A DNA stretch of 58,381 nucleotides from Thalassolituus alkanivorans (GCF_020447205.1 NZ_JAJAEL010000049.1:252894-311274); one strand, 5' to 3'; shown: positions 37,728 through 47,897, numbered from the stretch's first letter. Translations and numbers: made by a program. The notes: generated from the letters alone by a model not told the origin.

Positions 37728-39092
37728 TTAACTGGCTGGCTGAGTATCGGTTTGCGTATCCGGACGATGACTGATCCTGTACAAACGATAGCCCAATGCG
37801 ACGGCGGCAGCGCTTAATCCGACCACCAGACCGGTCCAGAAGCCTTCGGCTCCCATCATCATTTGCTCACTGAACGCCAGCCAGTAACCAAGGCCCAGGC
37901 CGATCAGCCAGTAAGCAACAAAGGTAATCAGCATCACGGCGACGGTATCTTTATACCCGCGCAGAGCACCGGCTGCAGCGACCTGGATCGCATCCGATAA
38001 CTGGAACACCGCGGCAAATAACAGCAGACCAGCGGCGGTAGAGACTACGGCCGGGTCTGGCGAGTAGAGGCGGGCGATACTGGCAGCAAACAGCACCATC
38101 ACGCTGGCGTTAAACATCGAAATTCCAAGATTCAGACCGATGCCAATCCAGGCGGTGCGCCGCGCCAGAACATACTGGCCGGAACCCAGCCAGTGGCCCA
38201 CGCGTACGGTTAAGGCCATGCCCAGACTGAGCGGGATCATAAAGGTCAGCGACGACAGGTTCAGCGCCACCTGATGGCCGGCAACAATGGTCGGGCCCAG
38301 TTCGGTCAGGAACAGGGCAATCACGGAGAACAGACTGACTTCAAAGAAAATCGCCACGCCAATGGGTACGCCAATCTGCAGCATTTCTTTTACCTGAGCC
38401 TTCACCGGGCGCAGCACATGGCGCCACAGAGGGTATTCTGCCGGTAAGCGCTTTTTACGGGTATTGCGCGCCATGGCGATGGCCATGCCGGCAAAGATCA
38501 GGCTGGAACCGATGCCGCAGCCAACGCCGCCCAGTTCCGGCATGCCAAACAGGCCGTAAACAAAAATGGCATTAACCGGTACGTTCATCAGCAAGCCGGT
38601 CAGCATGATGCGGGTGACCTGACCCGGCTCGTTCAGTGCTTCGGCGTAAAAACGGTAGGCCAGAAACACGCCAGCGCCGGGCATGCCAAAGGCAATCGCC
38701 AGAGTGTATTCCGCGGCAATACGCGCAGTAACCGGATCATCCACCAGCAGCGGCAGGGCGGAAGAGCCGGCTCCGAGCAACAGACCCGCCAGGCTGCCCA
38801 GTACAATTCCCACCCACAGCGCCGCGGCCAGCAGATTGGGCAGTTCGTCGTTACGGCGCGCGGCGTTCAGGCCGGAAGCCAGTGGCGACAATGCTACCAA
38901 TACACCGGCGAGAAACAGCCAGGTGGGCAGCCACAGGCTGGTACCAATGGCGACGGCGGCCAGATCGCGGGTGCTGACATAGCCGGACATCAGGGTATCA
39001 ACGGTGCCCATGCCGATCTGCGCCAGCTGGGTCGCCAGAATAGGAAAAGTCAGTTTAAGCAGGGCTCTTATTTCTTGAGCTTTGAACGTCAT
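37728..39092 (-). CDS. MATE-family multidrug efflux transporter
   Basis: A 454-residue MATE transporter with about twelve helices in two pseudo-symmetric halves; LKLTFPILATQLAQIGMGTV and MSGYVSTRDLAAVAIG are the N-terminal NorM-like signature. It should export cationic drugs or dyes by Na+ or H+ antiport. The frame opens at 39173, but I start at the ATG at 39092, just before the first helix; its ribosome site is weak. Confidence 0.88.
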   Translation of the reverse strand: MTFKAQEIRALLKLTFPILATQLAQIGMGTVDTLMSGYVSTRDLAAVAIGTSLWLPTWLFLAGVLVALSPLASGLNAARRNDELPNLLAAALWVGIVLGSLAGLLLGAGSSALPLLVDDPVTARIAAEYTLAIAFGMPGAGVFLAYRFYAEALNEPGQVTRIMLTGLLMNVPVNAIFVYGLFGMPELGGVGCGIGSSLIFAGMAIAMARNTRKKRLPAEYPLWRHVLRPVKAQVKEMLQIGVPIGVAIFFEVSLFSVIALFLTELGPTIVAGHQVALNLSSLTFMIPLSLGMALTVRVGHWLGSGQYVLARRTAWIGIGLNLGISMFNASVMVLFAASIARLYSPDPAVVSTAAGLLLFAAVFQLSDAIQVAAAGALRGYKDTVAVMLITFVAYWLIGLGLGYWLAFSEQMMMGAEGFWTGLVVGLSAAAVALGYRLYRISHRPDTQTDTQPAS

Positions 39093-39258
39093 GCCGGTAG
39101 TGTCCGTGCGCAGCTCAGGGTTCTGAGCAAGCAATAGGGTCGCAGGGGACAACAGCGCTGGCTGCGAATACAAAAATGCACTGTTGAGAATCTGCGCATT
39201 TTGCCCTGAAAGTGCGGTACAGACCAGTGCTGTTCTGTGAATACATTGTTATTGGTTT

Positions 39259-39813
39259 ATGACGATTCCACTTGATATCAACGATCTGATGCGGCTGTTC
39301 AACGGTCTGTTTCAGGAAACAGAAAATACCCTGCTGATGGCTGGTGACGACGAGCCCATTTATCTGCCGGCTGATGACCAGCATGCGCAGCACCGGCTGA
39401 TCTTTGCCCATGGTTTTTATGAGTCGGCGCTGCATGAAATCAGCCACTGGTGTATTGCCGGGCCGGAGCGGCGCAAACTGGTCGATTTTGGCTACTGGTA
39501 TGAACCGGATGGCCGCAGCGCACAGCAGCAGCGCGCCTTTGAGCAGGTGGAGGTAAAACCTCAGGCGGTAGAGTGGATTCTGTCGGAGGCCTGTGGCCGG
39601 CGCTTTTATGTCAGCACCGACAACCTGAATGGTGATTCCGCCGCAGTAGAATCCGGGCTTGCGCGTTTTCGCCAGGCCGTCTGGGTCCAGGCCTGTCATT
39701 ACCTCGAGCATGGCCTGCCACCACGGGCAGAAGTATTAAAAAAGGCGCTGTTAGATTATTATCAGCGCCAGTCACTATTTGGTGTGCACTTGTTTGCACC
39801 GGAACGAATTTAG
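39259..39813 (+). CDS. epmC: Elongation factor P hydroxylase
   Basis: EpmC/YfcM (184 residues) hydroxylates the lysylated Lys of EF-P. ALHEISHWCIAGPERRKLVDFGYWYEPDGRS (quoted by position 54-84) holds the family HExxH-like metal site, and the C-terminal RFRQAVWVQACHYLEHG is typical. epmA and epmB are not in the window. It is followed after 14 bp by rhlB, so the two may be cotranscribed. Confidence 0.9.
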   Translation: MTIPLDINDLMRLFNGLFQETENTLLMAGDDEPIYLPADDQHAQHRLIFAHGFYESALHEISHWCIAGPERRKLVDFGYWYEPDGRSAQQQRAFEQVEVKPQAVEWILSEACGRRFYVSTDNLNGDSAAVESGLARFRQAVWVQACHYLEHGLPPRAEVLKKALLDYYQRQSLFGVHLFAPERI

Positions 39814-39827
39814 AAGCGGAGTAGCTT

Positions 39828-41285
39828 TTGTTAAAGAAATTTTTGCAGGCCGTAACCGGTAAGAAACAACCGGCCGGAAAACAGGGATCGGGCAGTAAGC
39901 CCGCAACGCAGGGCCGAGGGGCGAAAAAGCCCGCGGATCTCAGCGCAAAAGACAATAAAAACGCCAAGCGTGGCGGTAAAAAAAGCAATCAGCCAGCCAA
40001 AGACACCCACAAAGCGGCCCATCTGCCTCACCATGGCGGTCAGGCGGACAACAAAAAGTCCCAGACGCGCGGCAAGCACGACCAGCAGCGCCCGGCCATT
40101 GACGATACACCATGGTCCATCGATGACTTCAAAGTAGACGTTGACCCGGCCAAAACCCGCTTCCACGATCTGGATCTGCCGGATTCTGTGATGCGCGGTA
40201 TTCATGCGCTGGGCTTCCAGTACTGCACCCCGATTCAGGCAGAAAGTCTGCCAGCCGCTTTACGTGGCCGCGACACCATTGGTCAGGCGCAGACCGGTAC
40301 CGGTAAATCCGCAGCCTTTCTGCTCACCATTCTCAACCGCTTGCTCACCGTTAAGCCGGAAGAACGTTTTGCCAGCGAACCCCGTGCTCTGGTGATTGCG
40401 CCGACCCGTGAACTGGTGATGCAGATCGGTAAAGACGCGGAAGGTCTGGCGAAGTACACCGGACTGAACGTTGTTACCATCGTTGGTGGTATGGACTACG
40501 AGAAGCAACGTGCACAGCTGCGTAACCATGTGGTCGATGTTCTGGTGGCAACGCCGGGCCGTCTGATTGACTTTATGCGCAGTCAGGATGTGTTCCTCGA
40601 TCAGGTTGAAGTGCTGGTGCTGGACGAAGCCGACCGTATGCTCGATATGGGCTTTATTCCGGATGTGCGCCGCATTGTCCGCGCCACGCCCACCAAAGAT
40701 CAGCGTCAGACGCTGCTGTACTCCGCCACCTTCAACTACGATGTGCGCATCCTGATTGATCAGTGGACCACGGACCCGCTGGAAGTGGTGATTGAGCCTG
40801 AACAGGTCGCGACCGATCGGGTGGAGCAGCGCTGCTATCTGGTTGCTGAGAGTGACAAATACAAACAACTGGAACGGGTTCTGGCCGACGAAAAACCGGA
40901 GCGTTGTATTATCTTCGCCAACCGTCGTGACCTGACCCGTAATCTGTGTGACAAACTCAACAAAAACGGCCATGTGGCGGTGCTGTTGTCGGGTGAAGTT
41001 GCGCAGGAAAAACGTATCCGAACACTGGAACGTTTCCGTTCCGGCCACGTCCGCATTCTGGTGGCAACGGACGTTGCCGGTCGCGGTATCCACGTTGACG
41101 GCGTCAGCCATGTGATCAACTACACCCTGCCGGAAGACCCGGAAGATTACGTGCACCGTATCGGCCGTACCGGGCGTGCCGGGGCAAAAGGGGTGTCGGT
41201 CAGCTTTATTTCCGAAGATGATGCGTTCGTACTGCCGGATCTGGAGAAATATCTGGGCACCAAGCTGGAACTGACGCAGCCCTGA
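39828..41285 (+). CDS. rhlB: DEAD-box RNA helicase RhlB
   Basis: A 485-residue helicase. A basic, low-complexity N-terminus (to about 85) precedes the DEAD-box core: Q motif with FQYCTPIQ, Walker [25 protein letters not shown] as [12 protein letters not shown] in LLYSATFN, and [10 protein letters not shown]. RhlB unwinds structured RNA, in E. coli within the RNA degradosome. Here the tail extends only a little past the core, and the extension is at the N-terminus, as in Pseudomonas. The start is TTG with GGAG 6 bp before. Confidence 0.93.
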   Translation: MLKKFLQAVTGKKQPAGKQGSGSKPATQGRGAKKPADLSAKDNKNAKRGGKKSNQPAKDTHKAAHLPHHGGQADNKKSQTRGKHDQQRPAIDDTPWSIDDFKVDVDPAKTRFHDLDLPDSVMRGIHALGFQYCTPIQAESLPAALRGRDTIGQAQTGTGKSAAFLLTILNRLLTVKPEERFASEPRALVIAPTRELVMQIGKDAEGLAKYTGLNVVTIVGGMDYEKQRAQLRNHVVDVLVATPGRLIDFMRSQDVFLDQVEVLVLDEADRMLDMGFIPDVRRIVRATPTKDQRQTLLYSATFNYDVRILIDQWTTDPLEVVIEPEQVATDRVEQRCYLVAESDKYKQLERVLADEKPERCIIFANRRDLTRNLCDKLNKNGHVAVLLSGEVAQEKRIRTLERFRSGHVRILVATDVAGRGIHVDGVSHVINYTLPEDPEDYVHRIGRTGRAGAKGVSVSFISEDDAFVLPDLEKYLGTKLELTQP

Positions 41286-41286
41286 A

Positions 41287-41319
41287 CTGTTGCACTGTGG
41301 CATCGGACGGATGCAACAG
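41287..41319. other. Alternative hairpins after rhlB
   Basis: CTGTTGCA (41287-41294) pairs with TGCAACAG (41312-41319). A second possible stem, GCATC-GGACG-GATGC, overlaps it, so only one can form. No T-run, so not a simple terminator. Confidence 0.3.
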
Positions 41320-41446
41320 GATGGCTGTCAAAGGGTAGATTGAACCGTTATTGAACAGGAGTTTCTGGCGGATGCTGTTGCCGTTCACTCTGTTGTCCCG
41401 GTCAGGCCGGGGCAACACCTCCCCCCGGCGGGGCGCAGAAAGCAGG

Positions 41447-41986
41447 ATGGTCTTTCTGCCACGTTTTGCCACGCTGTTTGCACTTCTGCTTTGGCAGTTG
41501 CTGGTTACTCCGGCGACTGCAGCTGAAGCGGTCACGTCTGAAATGGTCAGCGCTGAAACCGCGAATCAGGCCGTTCAGGTAACGCCTGAGTGGGTCGAGC
41601 GTTATCTCTATACCCGCAACTCGGCCTTGCTCGATGACAGCCCGAACGATCACGTTATGTCGTTTTATTACTTTGGCCGGCTGGATCAGCGCACGCTGAT
41701 TGGCCTTGAGCGGGTGCGCGGTGATGATTACGAGCAGTTTTTCAGCCTGCTGGTGTTCGAAGGTGCGGAGCTTCTGGGGTACTACCGCAACGTGCTGAGT
41801 TTTCCATCAGGCGTTGCCGATAACGGCGAGGTGCAGTTCCCGCGTGGGGTCGATGTTCATTTACAGGGCAGTGATGCTTTGCTGAACATCACTGCGCCCG
41901 TGTTCAGTGGTTTATGTCAGCGACAGCGGGGCGCGGAAGCTGAGACGGATCTTTGTGTGCCATGGATGTCTGCTCGTTCGCAATGA
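41447..41986 (+). CDS. Exported hypothetical protein
   Basis: I do not recognise the family. From the ATG at 41447 the protein has 179 residues and begins with a clean signal peptide (hydrophobic core LFALLLWQLLV, cleavage near ATA-A). In-frame starts at 41351 and 41372 would place 25-30 extra basic residues ahead of it and are less likely, though the ribosome site there (AGGAG) is better. The mature part is soluble-looking. Its last 83 bp overlap the convergent hydrolase gene. Confidence 0.6.
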   Translation: MVFLPRFATLFALLLWQLLVTPATAAEAVTSEMVSAETANQAVQVTPEWVERYLYTRNSALLDDSPNDHVMSFYYFGRLDQRTLIGLERVRGDDYEQFFSLLVFEGAELLGYYRNVLSFPSGVADNGEVQFPRGVDVHLQGSDALLNITAPVFSGLCQRQRGAEAETDLCVPWMSARSQ

Positions 41987-42758
41987 TCTGCTGAATTAAC
42001 CAATCCGGATCATCCATCGGCAGGTCGTGCCCCGCCCTGGGATGGCTGAGCAGATTTTTCTGCCAGCGTTCGGCAATGCGGCGTGTACAGGCTGCATCTA
42101 CCAGACGGTCGGCCAGACTGTTATAGAAAAAAGCATCCTGCAGGGGAGCCTTGGCCGGGCCGTGGAAGTGGCTGGCGGCCAGTAACTGGGCAAGGCCGTT
42201 GCGTAATGACAGCGGATGAGCGGCGGCATAATCACACCACAGCGGCAGCAGGCATTCGCTGTCCTTCATATTCAGCGTCCACTTCAGAATGGCGGCTTCA
42301 AGCTTGTCTGAACTGCGTAAACTGCGCAGAAATCCTAATAATGGCCGGATTTTCATCCGCTGCCAGGGCGTCGAAGAATTACTGAAACTGGTATTAATCA
42401 GGTGCAGGCGGGCGACTTCCTGCGGATAGCAGCGTGCCCATTCGCTGGCGATCATCGCGCCCATCGAAATGGCGACAAGAACCCGCGGACGGGTATTGTC
42501 CGGACTGAGTTTCTGCACCTGATGGCGGATGTCGAGCATCATATTATGAATGCTGAAGGGGGTTTTATCGCGGAAGCGCTCGCCATTACCAGCCAGCTCC
42601 GGCAGCAGTAATGCCGATGGTGCCAGTTGCTGCTGTTGTAATTGGCTGAGCAACTGGTCGGGAAAGGCACCCCAGTGAAAGCGGCTGCGGATCAGGCCGC
42701 GGATCAGTACCCATTCGGGCTGGGATTGTTGAGTGTCCTGCTGAGCATCCATGCGCAT
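41904..42758 (-). CDS. Alpha/beta hydrolase
   Basis: A 284-residue alpha/beta-hydrolase-fold protein. The nucleophile elbow is AISMGAMIA (GxSxG with Ala in the first position), and the catalytic His is in RAGHDLPMDDP. The oxyanion/HG region near residue 20 is RGLIRSRFHWG. The substrate cannot be predicted. Its 3' end overlaps the convergent exported protein by 83 bp; the last 27 residues are low in family resemblance. Confidence 0.8.
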   Translation of the reverse strand: MRMDAQQDTQQSQPEWVLIRGLIRSRFHWGAFPDQLLSQLQQQQLAPSALLLPELAGNGERFRDKTPFSIHNMMLDIRHQVQKLSPDNTRPRVLVAISMGAMIASEWARCYPQEVARLHLINTSFSNSSTPWQRMKIRPLLGFLRSLRSSDKLEAAILKWTLNMKDSECLLPLWCDYAAAHPLSLRNGLAQLLAASHFHGPAKAPLQDAFFYNSLADRLVDAACTRRIAERWQKNLLSHPRAGHDLPMDDPDWLIQQIIANEQTSMAHKDPSQLPRPAVADINH

Positions 42759-42772
42759 ATCAGGTTATTCCG

Positions 42773-43483
42773 TTACCAGAAGTTGAAATAGCGGTGCACA
42801 CTGAACTGCAGTGTGGTGCCGGCATCGTAATCTGAACTGAGATTGGTGCGGTCGATGCTCAGACGGTAGTCGTACGGACCGTAGCTGCGTTCAACGCCGA
42901 CGCGGAATTGCCAGTAATCATCACTGTGTCCGCCGCCAAAATTAAAGTCGTCGTTGATTTCCAGGTAGCGGTGCTGGGCGGTAAAAAACTCAATCGAAAA
43001 GCTATCGGTCTGGATGGTGTAACCCAGTTCCAGACTGCGTTTGGCAAATCCTGAATCCAGATAAGAATCGCTGTGGCGCCAGCCCAGTGTCAGGGCATCG
43101 TCGACCAGCAGGCGCAGCGTTCCTTCACTGTAGGCCTGATCCTGAATGCTGGCGTCGCCGGCAAAGGTGTAGCGGGTCGCGGAAATATCCATCGCAATAC
43201 CATCACTCAGCGGCAGATACAGGCCAGCAAAGGCATCGTGCTCGTAGGTGGCATGATCACCTTTGCGGTCCAGACCAGAAGACCACAGGCCGGTGTAAAA
43301 ACCGCTGTCATGGCGGAAGGTCAGGCCGCCCTGCAGGGCTGCATTGCCACCGGTCTGACTGACACCATCGCGAACGTATTCTGAAGTCAGACCCAGATTG
43401 GCGTTCAGTTCGGCATGGACGGTGGTGGCTGCCAGCATCGTCAGAGCGGCAGAGGCAGTAAGCAGAGGGCGGAATACAGACAT
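42773..43483 (-). CDS. TorF-family putative porin
   Basis: A 236-residue outer-membrane protein with a signal peptide (cleavage after VHA, residue 24) and TIGR02001-type features: LGLTSEYVRDGVSQTGGNAA and repeated amphipathic strands ending in a C-terminal aromatic (HRYFNFW), needed for outer-membrane assembly. Some members are called TorF. It lies 15 bp from the hydrolase gene start, so it may be cotranscribed with it; the substrate is unknown. Confidence 0.85.
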   Translation of the reverse strand: MSVFRPLLTASAALTMLAATTVHAELNANLGLTSEYVRDGVSQTGGNAALQGGLTFRHDSGFYTGLWSSGLDRKGDHATYEHDAFAGLYLPLSDGIAMDISATRYTFAGDASIQDQAYSEGTLRLLVDDALTLGWRHSDSYLDSGFAKRSLELGYTIQTDSFSIEFFTAQHRYLEINDDFNFGGGHSDDYWQFRVGVERSYGPYDYRLSIDRTNLSSDYDAGTTLQFSVHRYFNFW

Positions 43484-43628
43484 GTGACTAGCGCTTTCCG
43501 TTAGTGATCAGATAAAGGCCGCTATCATACGATGTTTCTGCGGCGCTGTGATGTGTTTGTGGTGTATTTGCTGGCGTGATACTGGCCGGGCGCTATTTCG
43601 GGCAAGCGCCGGGGCTGAAAGTTCCGCT

Positions 43629-44693
43629 TCAGAGGTTGGGGCCGCTACGGTTGTATGGATACCAGCGGTCGCAGGCGCGCTGGTACAGCTGCTGTTTATC
43701 GGCAGCGTTGTCAGGTGCCCAGGTGGGCATGCTGCGCACTGCTGACATTAAAAACTCAATCAGAGTGAAATGGCGGCGCAGAATACGCTGATGCCGGTGC
43801 GGCAGAATCGGATTAAACAGGCTGTGGTAACGGAACAGGTGGCGCGGATTTTTTTTCACCCACAGCCAGGAGCCCATTTCCAGTGTCAGCGGCAGATAAA
43901 GGCCATCAGGTTGCTGTGCCATGTAGTCGTCATACAGGTAATCCCACAGATCGCCATGAGTGGTGTAACTGTGCGCCTGAGGCTCAAACAGGTACATATT
44001 ATGGCTGGGGTAGCTGTGTTCAAACAATTGTGTCAGGGCGCAGGCTTCCGGCAGTCCGGGCCAGGGTTCGGTGCTTTTGGCGTAGGGAAACCAGATGCGG
44101 TCTTTGTAGCCAAACCCTGAATGGCAATCGAGGGTGATGCAGTGTTTCTGATATTTCAGACTGGCGCGGATGCTGTCGATCAGGGCCTGACTCTCCGTCT
44201 CCATAGGTTCGCCTTTGCGTCCGCGATACCAGGGCAGGTGACGGCTGATGCGCTGTCCGCCGACCAGAAAGGGTGTGCTGCCAATTGCATCGACCGGCGC
44301 ATTACGCATTAAATCAACGCCGTTAGGGTTGGCGCGGCTGTTATTCCACATGCCGCCGGGATTCACGATCGGAATAACCACCAGCCGGATCTGAGCCAGC
44401 ATTTCCATGGCGGTAGGGTCCCAGTCGAGGCGGCGCAGCAGGGTACGTAAGAACGATAAAATCACCTGGCTGCCAATACGTTCGATACCATGTACGCCGC
44501 CGATCAGTGCCAGTGTCGGAGCCAGTGGTGTGGTGGCGCCCATTTCCAGCACATAAAACGGCAATCTGAATGAACCCTGTTGGATATGAGCAGGAACGGA
44601 TACCCGCAGATGATGGCGGCCTTGCTCAATGAGTTGTTCCAGTTCGGTCAGTTCGGGCAGGGCTTTATTAATTTGGTAAATCCGTTGAATCAC
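43629..44693 (-). CDS. M14-family zinc carboxypeptidase-like protein
   Basis: A 354-residue M14/succinylglutamate desuccinylase-like enzyme. Zinc ligands are His and Glu in GGVHGIERIG and His in LDCHSGFGY; the catalytic Glu is probably in LTLEMGSWLW, and NPNGVDLMRN is the substrate-binding loop. It has no signal peptide, so it is likely cytoplasmic and might act on peptides, peptidoglycan fragments or acyl-amino acids. Confidence 0.85.
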   Translation of the reverse strand: MIQRIYQINKALPELTELEQLIEQGRHHLRVSVPAHIQQGSFRLPFYVLEMGATTPLAPTLALIGGVHGIERIGSQVILSFLRTLLRRLDWDPTAMEMLAQIRLVVIPIVNPGGMWNNSRANPNGVDLMRNAPVDAIGSTPFLVGGQRISRHLPWYRGRKGEPMETESQALIDSIRASLKYQKHCITLDCHSGFGYKDRIWFPYAKSTEPWPGLPEACALTQLFEHSYPSHNMYLFEPQAHSYTTHGDLWDYLYDDYMAQQPDGLYLPLTLEMGSWLWVKKNPRHLFRYHSLFNPILPHRHQRILRRHFTLIEFLMSAVRSMPTWAPDNAADKQQLYQRACDRWYPYNRSGPNL

Positions 44694-44752
44694 GTTGGCT
44701 GCATCCTTATTCTGCTCAGCCGTCCTCTTTACCAGAATAGAGTAACAATTCG

Positions 44753-46585
44753 ATGAAATCTTCCCAGTCGCTGCCCGATACTCCTCCGGACCGTTACCGC
44801 GGCTGGCACTGGGTGAAAAACCTATGGCCGTATCTGATGGAGCATCGCTGGCGCGTTCTTGCTGCTTTGTTGTGTCTGGTGGGGGCGAAGCTGGCCAGTG
44901 TGTCGATGCCGTTTCTGCTGAAATATCAGGTCGATCACCTGAGTGCGGTCGACAAACAGGCCATTAATCCGGTGGACTGGTGGTTATGGTTTCCGCTGGC
45001 TTTATTGCTGGCTTATGGCGCCGTGCGTTTTTTAAACGTTTTTATGGGCGAGGTGCGTGATTTATTGTTTGGCCGGGTTACTGAGCGGGCCATGCGGCGC
45101 ATGGCGCTGAAGGTGTTTGAGCATCTGCATACCCTGAGCCTGGAATTTCATTTAAACCGCCAGACCGGCGCATTGCAGCGTGATATTGAGCGTGGCACCA
45201 ACGGCATCAGTTTTCTGCTGCGCTTTATGATCTTCAATATTATTCCGACCTTCCTCGAGTTGTTTCTGGTGATCGGCTTGTTGCTGGCCAACTATCCGCC
45301 GGTATTCGGCATTATTACCGCTGTAGCGGTCGTGGCTTATGTGGCCTATTCGGTAAAAGTAACGGAATGGCGTACCCATTATGTGCGTGAAGCCAACCGT
45401 ATGGATTCCACCACCCATGCCCGCGCCCTAGACAGCCTGCTGAATTATGAAACGGTCAAATATTTTACCGCCGAGCAGCGCGAAGCTGAGGCTTATGACA
45501 GCTCGCTGGCGCAGTGGGAGCAGGCGCGGCGTATGAACCGCTTTTCGCTGTTCAGCCTGAACAGCGGGCAGGCGCTGATTGTCAGTGTCGCGATGGGCTC
45601 AATGTTGTTATTCGCAGCCTACTATGTACTGATTGGCCGCATGACTCTGGGTGACTTTACTCTGGTGAATGCCTTTATGTTCCAGCTGTTTGTACCGCTG
45701 AATTTTCTGGGTTTTGTTTATCGTGAAATTAAAGCGTCGATGGCCAATATCGAGCGTATGTTTGAGCTGCTGGATGAGCAGTCAGCGGTCAAAGATAACG
45801 GCACGGGAACCCTGCAGGTTGGTCAGGGTGAAGTGGTATTCCGTAATCTTCAGTTTGCCTACCAGCCGGAGCGACCTATTTTACGCGGCCTGAATTTAAC
45901 CCTGGATGCCGGAAAAACACTGGCGGTGGTTGGTTCCAGCGGTGCCGGTAAATCGACCCTGACCAAATTATTATTCCGTTTCTACGATGCACAGCAGGGC
46001 GAGATTCTGATTGATGGTCAGCCCATACAGTCGGTACCGCAGCAACAATTAAGGCAGGCACTGGGCATCGTGCCGCAGGATACGGTGCTGTTTAATGATA
46101 CACTGAAAAATAACCTGCTGTACGCCCGCCCCGAGGCAACAGATGCTGAACTTGCTGAGGTGATCCGTATGGCGCATTTACAGAAACTGATGAATGAATG
46201 CCCGGATGGTATGGATACCGTGGTTGGTGAGCGTGGGCTGAAATTGTCCGGCGGTGAAAAACAGCGCATCGCCATTGCCCGTATGCTGCTTAAACGCCCG
46301 GCAATTATGGTGTTTGATGAAGCGACTTCGTCGCTCGATTCCCATACCGAACGCGGCATTATGGCCGAAATCCGCGAAGTGGCGCGTGGTCATACGGCAC
46401 TGATTATTGCTCACCGTTTATCGACGGTGGTTGATGCTGATTGTATTGCGGTGCTGGAGAATGGTCAGGTGGTCGAGCAGGGCACCCACCAGCAATTGCT
46501 GGCCGGCGGCGGTGCCTATGCCGCATTGTGGCAGGCGCAACAGCAATCGGATGCTGCTGAGCACGTGGACGCTGAGGAAAAGTAA
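44753..46585 (+). CDS. Atm1-type ABC exporter
   Basis: A 610-residue half-transporter: six helices (about 30-320) and a nucleotide-binding domain with Walker A GSSGAGKST, signature LSGGEKQRIAIARM, Walker B IMVFDEATSSLD and switch His in IIAHRLSTV. The N-terminus (VKNLWPYLMEHRWRVL) and DNGTGTLQVGQGEV linker are like Atm1/ABCB7, which export glutathione-linked sulfur or metal conjugates. Homodimer expected. It is coupled to xni by a TAATG overlap. Confidence 0.92.
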   Translation: MKSSQSLPDTPPDRYRGWHWVKNLWPYLMEHRWRVLAALLCLVGAKLASVSMPFLLKYQVDHLSAVDKQAINPVDWWLWFPLALLLAYGAVRFLNVFMGEVRDLLFGRVTERAMRRMALKVFEHLHTLSLEFHLNRQTGALQRDIERGTNGISFLLRFMIFNIIPTFLELFLVIGLLLANYPPVFGIITAVAVVAYVAYSVKVTEWRTHYVREANRMDSTTHARALDSLLNYETVKYFTAEQREAEAYDSSLAQWEQARRMNRFSLFSLNSGQALIVSVAMGSMLLFAAYYVLIGRMTLGDFTLVNAFMFQLFVPLNFLGFVYREIKASMANIERMFELLDEQSAVKDNGTGTLQVGQGEVVFRNLQFAYQPERPILRGLNLTLDAGKTLAVVGSSGAGKSTLTKLLFRFYDAQQGEILIDGQPIQSVPQQQLRQALGIVPQDTVLFNDTLKNNLLYARPEATDAELAEVIRMAHLQKLMNECPDGMDTVVGERGLKLSGGEKQRIAIARMLLKRPAIMVFDEATSSLDSHTERGIMAEIREVARGHTALIIAHRLSTVVDADCIAVLENGQVVEQGTHQQLLAGGGAYAALWQAQQQSDAAEHVDAEEK

Positions 46586-47352
46586 TGCACCTGTTAATTG
46601 TTGATGCAATGAACCTGATCCGCCGTATTTATGCGGCGGCGGCCGACACCGAATTACCGCTGGAGGCGACCCGCAGCCGTTGTTTAAGTGCCATTGCGCG
46701 TAATGCGGAATACGCCAAGGCTACGCATGTGGCGATGGTATTTGAGCAGAAATGCCAGACCTGGCGCCATGAATTATGGCCGGATTACAAGCTGGGCCGG
46801 CCACCGATGCCAGAAGCCTTGCAACACGATCTGGCCGATATGCAGCGTTATTTTCAGCAGTCAGGCGTGTTTTGCCTCGACCTGGCCGGTTGGGAAGGCG
46901 ATGACGTGATGGCCACACTGGCGAGTAAAGCTGCTTTTGCCGGTCTGCAGGTGACGATTCTGTCGACCGATAAAGGCTTCTGCCAGCTGGTGAATCCACG
47001 CCTGAGTGTACGTAATCATTTTGACCGCTTTACCTGGGATGAGCTGATGGTTGAGCAGAAATTTGGCCTGAAGCCCCAGCAACTGGCCGATTTCTGGGCG
47101 CTGACCGGCGACAGTACCAATCATTTGCCCGGTGTGGCGGGTATTGGCCCGAAAACCGCTGGTCATCTGCTGGATCAGTTCGGATCGCTGGATGTGTTGC
47201 TGGTGCAGCGTGAGCAGTGTGATACCAAAGTACGTAACGCGCTGAATGAGCATTGGCCGACGGCATTGCTGACGCGGGTTCTGGCAAGGCTGCGAACCGA
47301 TGTGCCTTTGGGGTTCAACCTGCACGATCTGCGCTGGCAAAACGGCCGCTGA
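46585..47352 (+). CDS. xni: Flap endonuclease Xni (ExoIX)
   Basis: A 255-residue 5'-3' exonuclease/flap endonuclease of the Xni type, with LLIVDAMNLIRRIY at the N-terminus and metal-binding aspartates in GWEGDDVMATLA and LSTDKGFCQL. The H3TH DNA-binding motif is LPGVAGIGPKTAGHLL. It lacks the polymerase domain of Pol I. The start overlaps the ABC transporter stop by 1 bp. Confidence 0.94.
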   Translation: MHLLIVDAMNLIRRIYAAAADTELPLEATRSRCLSAIARNAEYAKATHVAMVFEQKCQTWRHELWPDYKLGRPPMPEALQHDLADMQRYFQQSGVFCLDLAGWEGDDVMATLASKAAFAGLQVTILSTDKGFCQLVNPRLSVRNHFDRFTWDELMVEQKFGLKPQQLADFWALTGDSTNHLPGVAGIGPKTAGHLLDQFGSLDVLLVQREQCDTKVRNALNEHWPTALLTRVLARLRTDVPLGFNLHDLRWQNGR

Positions 47353-47433
47353 GACCTCAGATAGTGGGCGGCTGAGCCTTGGGTCAAAAAAGTGCTGGGG
47401 CAAAAAACGTTGGAGCAAGGGCGGCTGGCACTC

Positions 47434-47465
47434 GGCGGCCCGATTGATTAAAATCGCCGCCTTTT
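47434..47465 (+). terminator. Terminator-like hairpin after xni
   Basis: GGCGGC pairs with GCCGCC (with an inner GATT/AATC) and is followed by four T. It stands only 16 bp before the fadM start and may also act as a leader hairpin. Confidence 0.4.
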
Positions 47466-47480
47466 CTGTGAGGACGTTGT

Positions 47481-47897
47481 ATGTCCGTCGATATCAAAGT
47501 CCGGGGTTATCACCTCGACATCTACCACCATGTAAACAACGGCCGCTATCTGGAATTTCTGGAAGAGGGGCGTTGGGATTACTTCGACCGTCATCAGTTT
47601 ATTCAGCTGTTTGAAGCGCAGAATCTGGCTTTTGTCGTGGCCAATATCAACATCAGTTACCGTCGTCCGGCGTATGCGGGTGAAGTTATCCGTATCAGCA
47701 CGCGGATGGAAAAAATCGGTAATAAAAGTGCGCAGATGGTGCAGGAAGTCCGTTTGCTGGAAAACGGTGAGGCAAGCACGCTGATTGCCGATGCGGTGGT
47801 CACTTTCTGCCTGATGGATTCGGAAACTCAGAAAGCCGTGCCGATTGAAGGCAATGCCCGGGCGGTGCTGGAAACCATGATTGAGGATGGTTTATGA
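47481..47897 (+). CDS. fadM: Long-chain acyl-CoA thioesterase FadM
   Basis: A 138-residue hot-dog thioesterase nearly collinear with E. coli FadM/YbaW: IKVRGYHLDIYHHVNN holds the catalytic Asp, then RYLEFLEEGRWDYF and NINISYRRPAY. FadM hydrolyses long-chain and dienoyl-CoAs that block beta-oxidation. The RBS GAGGACG precedes the ATG. The stop overlaps miaE (ATGA). Confidence 0.93.
   Translation: MSVDIKVRGYHLDIYHHVNNGRYLEFLEEGRWDYFDRHQFIQLFEAQNLAFVVANINISYRRPAYAGEVIRISTRMEKIGNKSAQMVQEVRLLENGEASTLIADAVVTFCLMDSETQKAVPIEGNARAVLETMIEDGL

Noticed and set aside
40260-41303. 347-residue open frame antisense to rhlB
   Set aside because: Shadow of a certain helicase gene; no family match.
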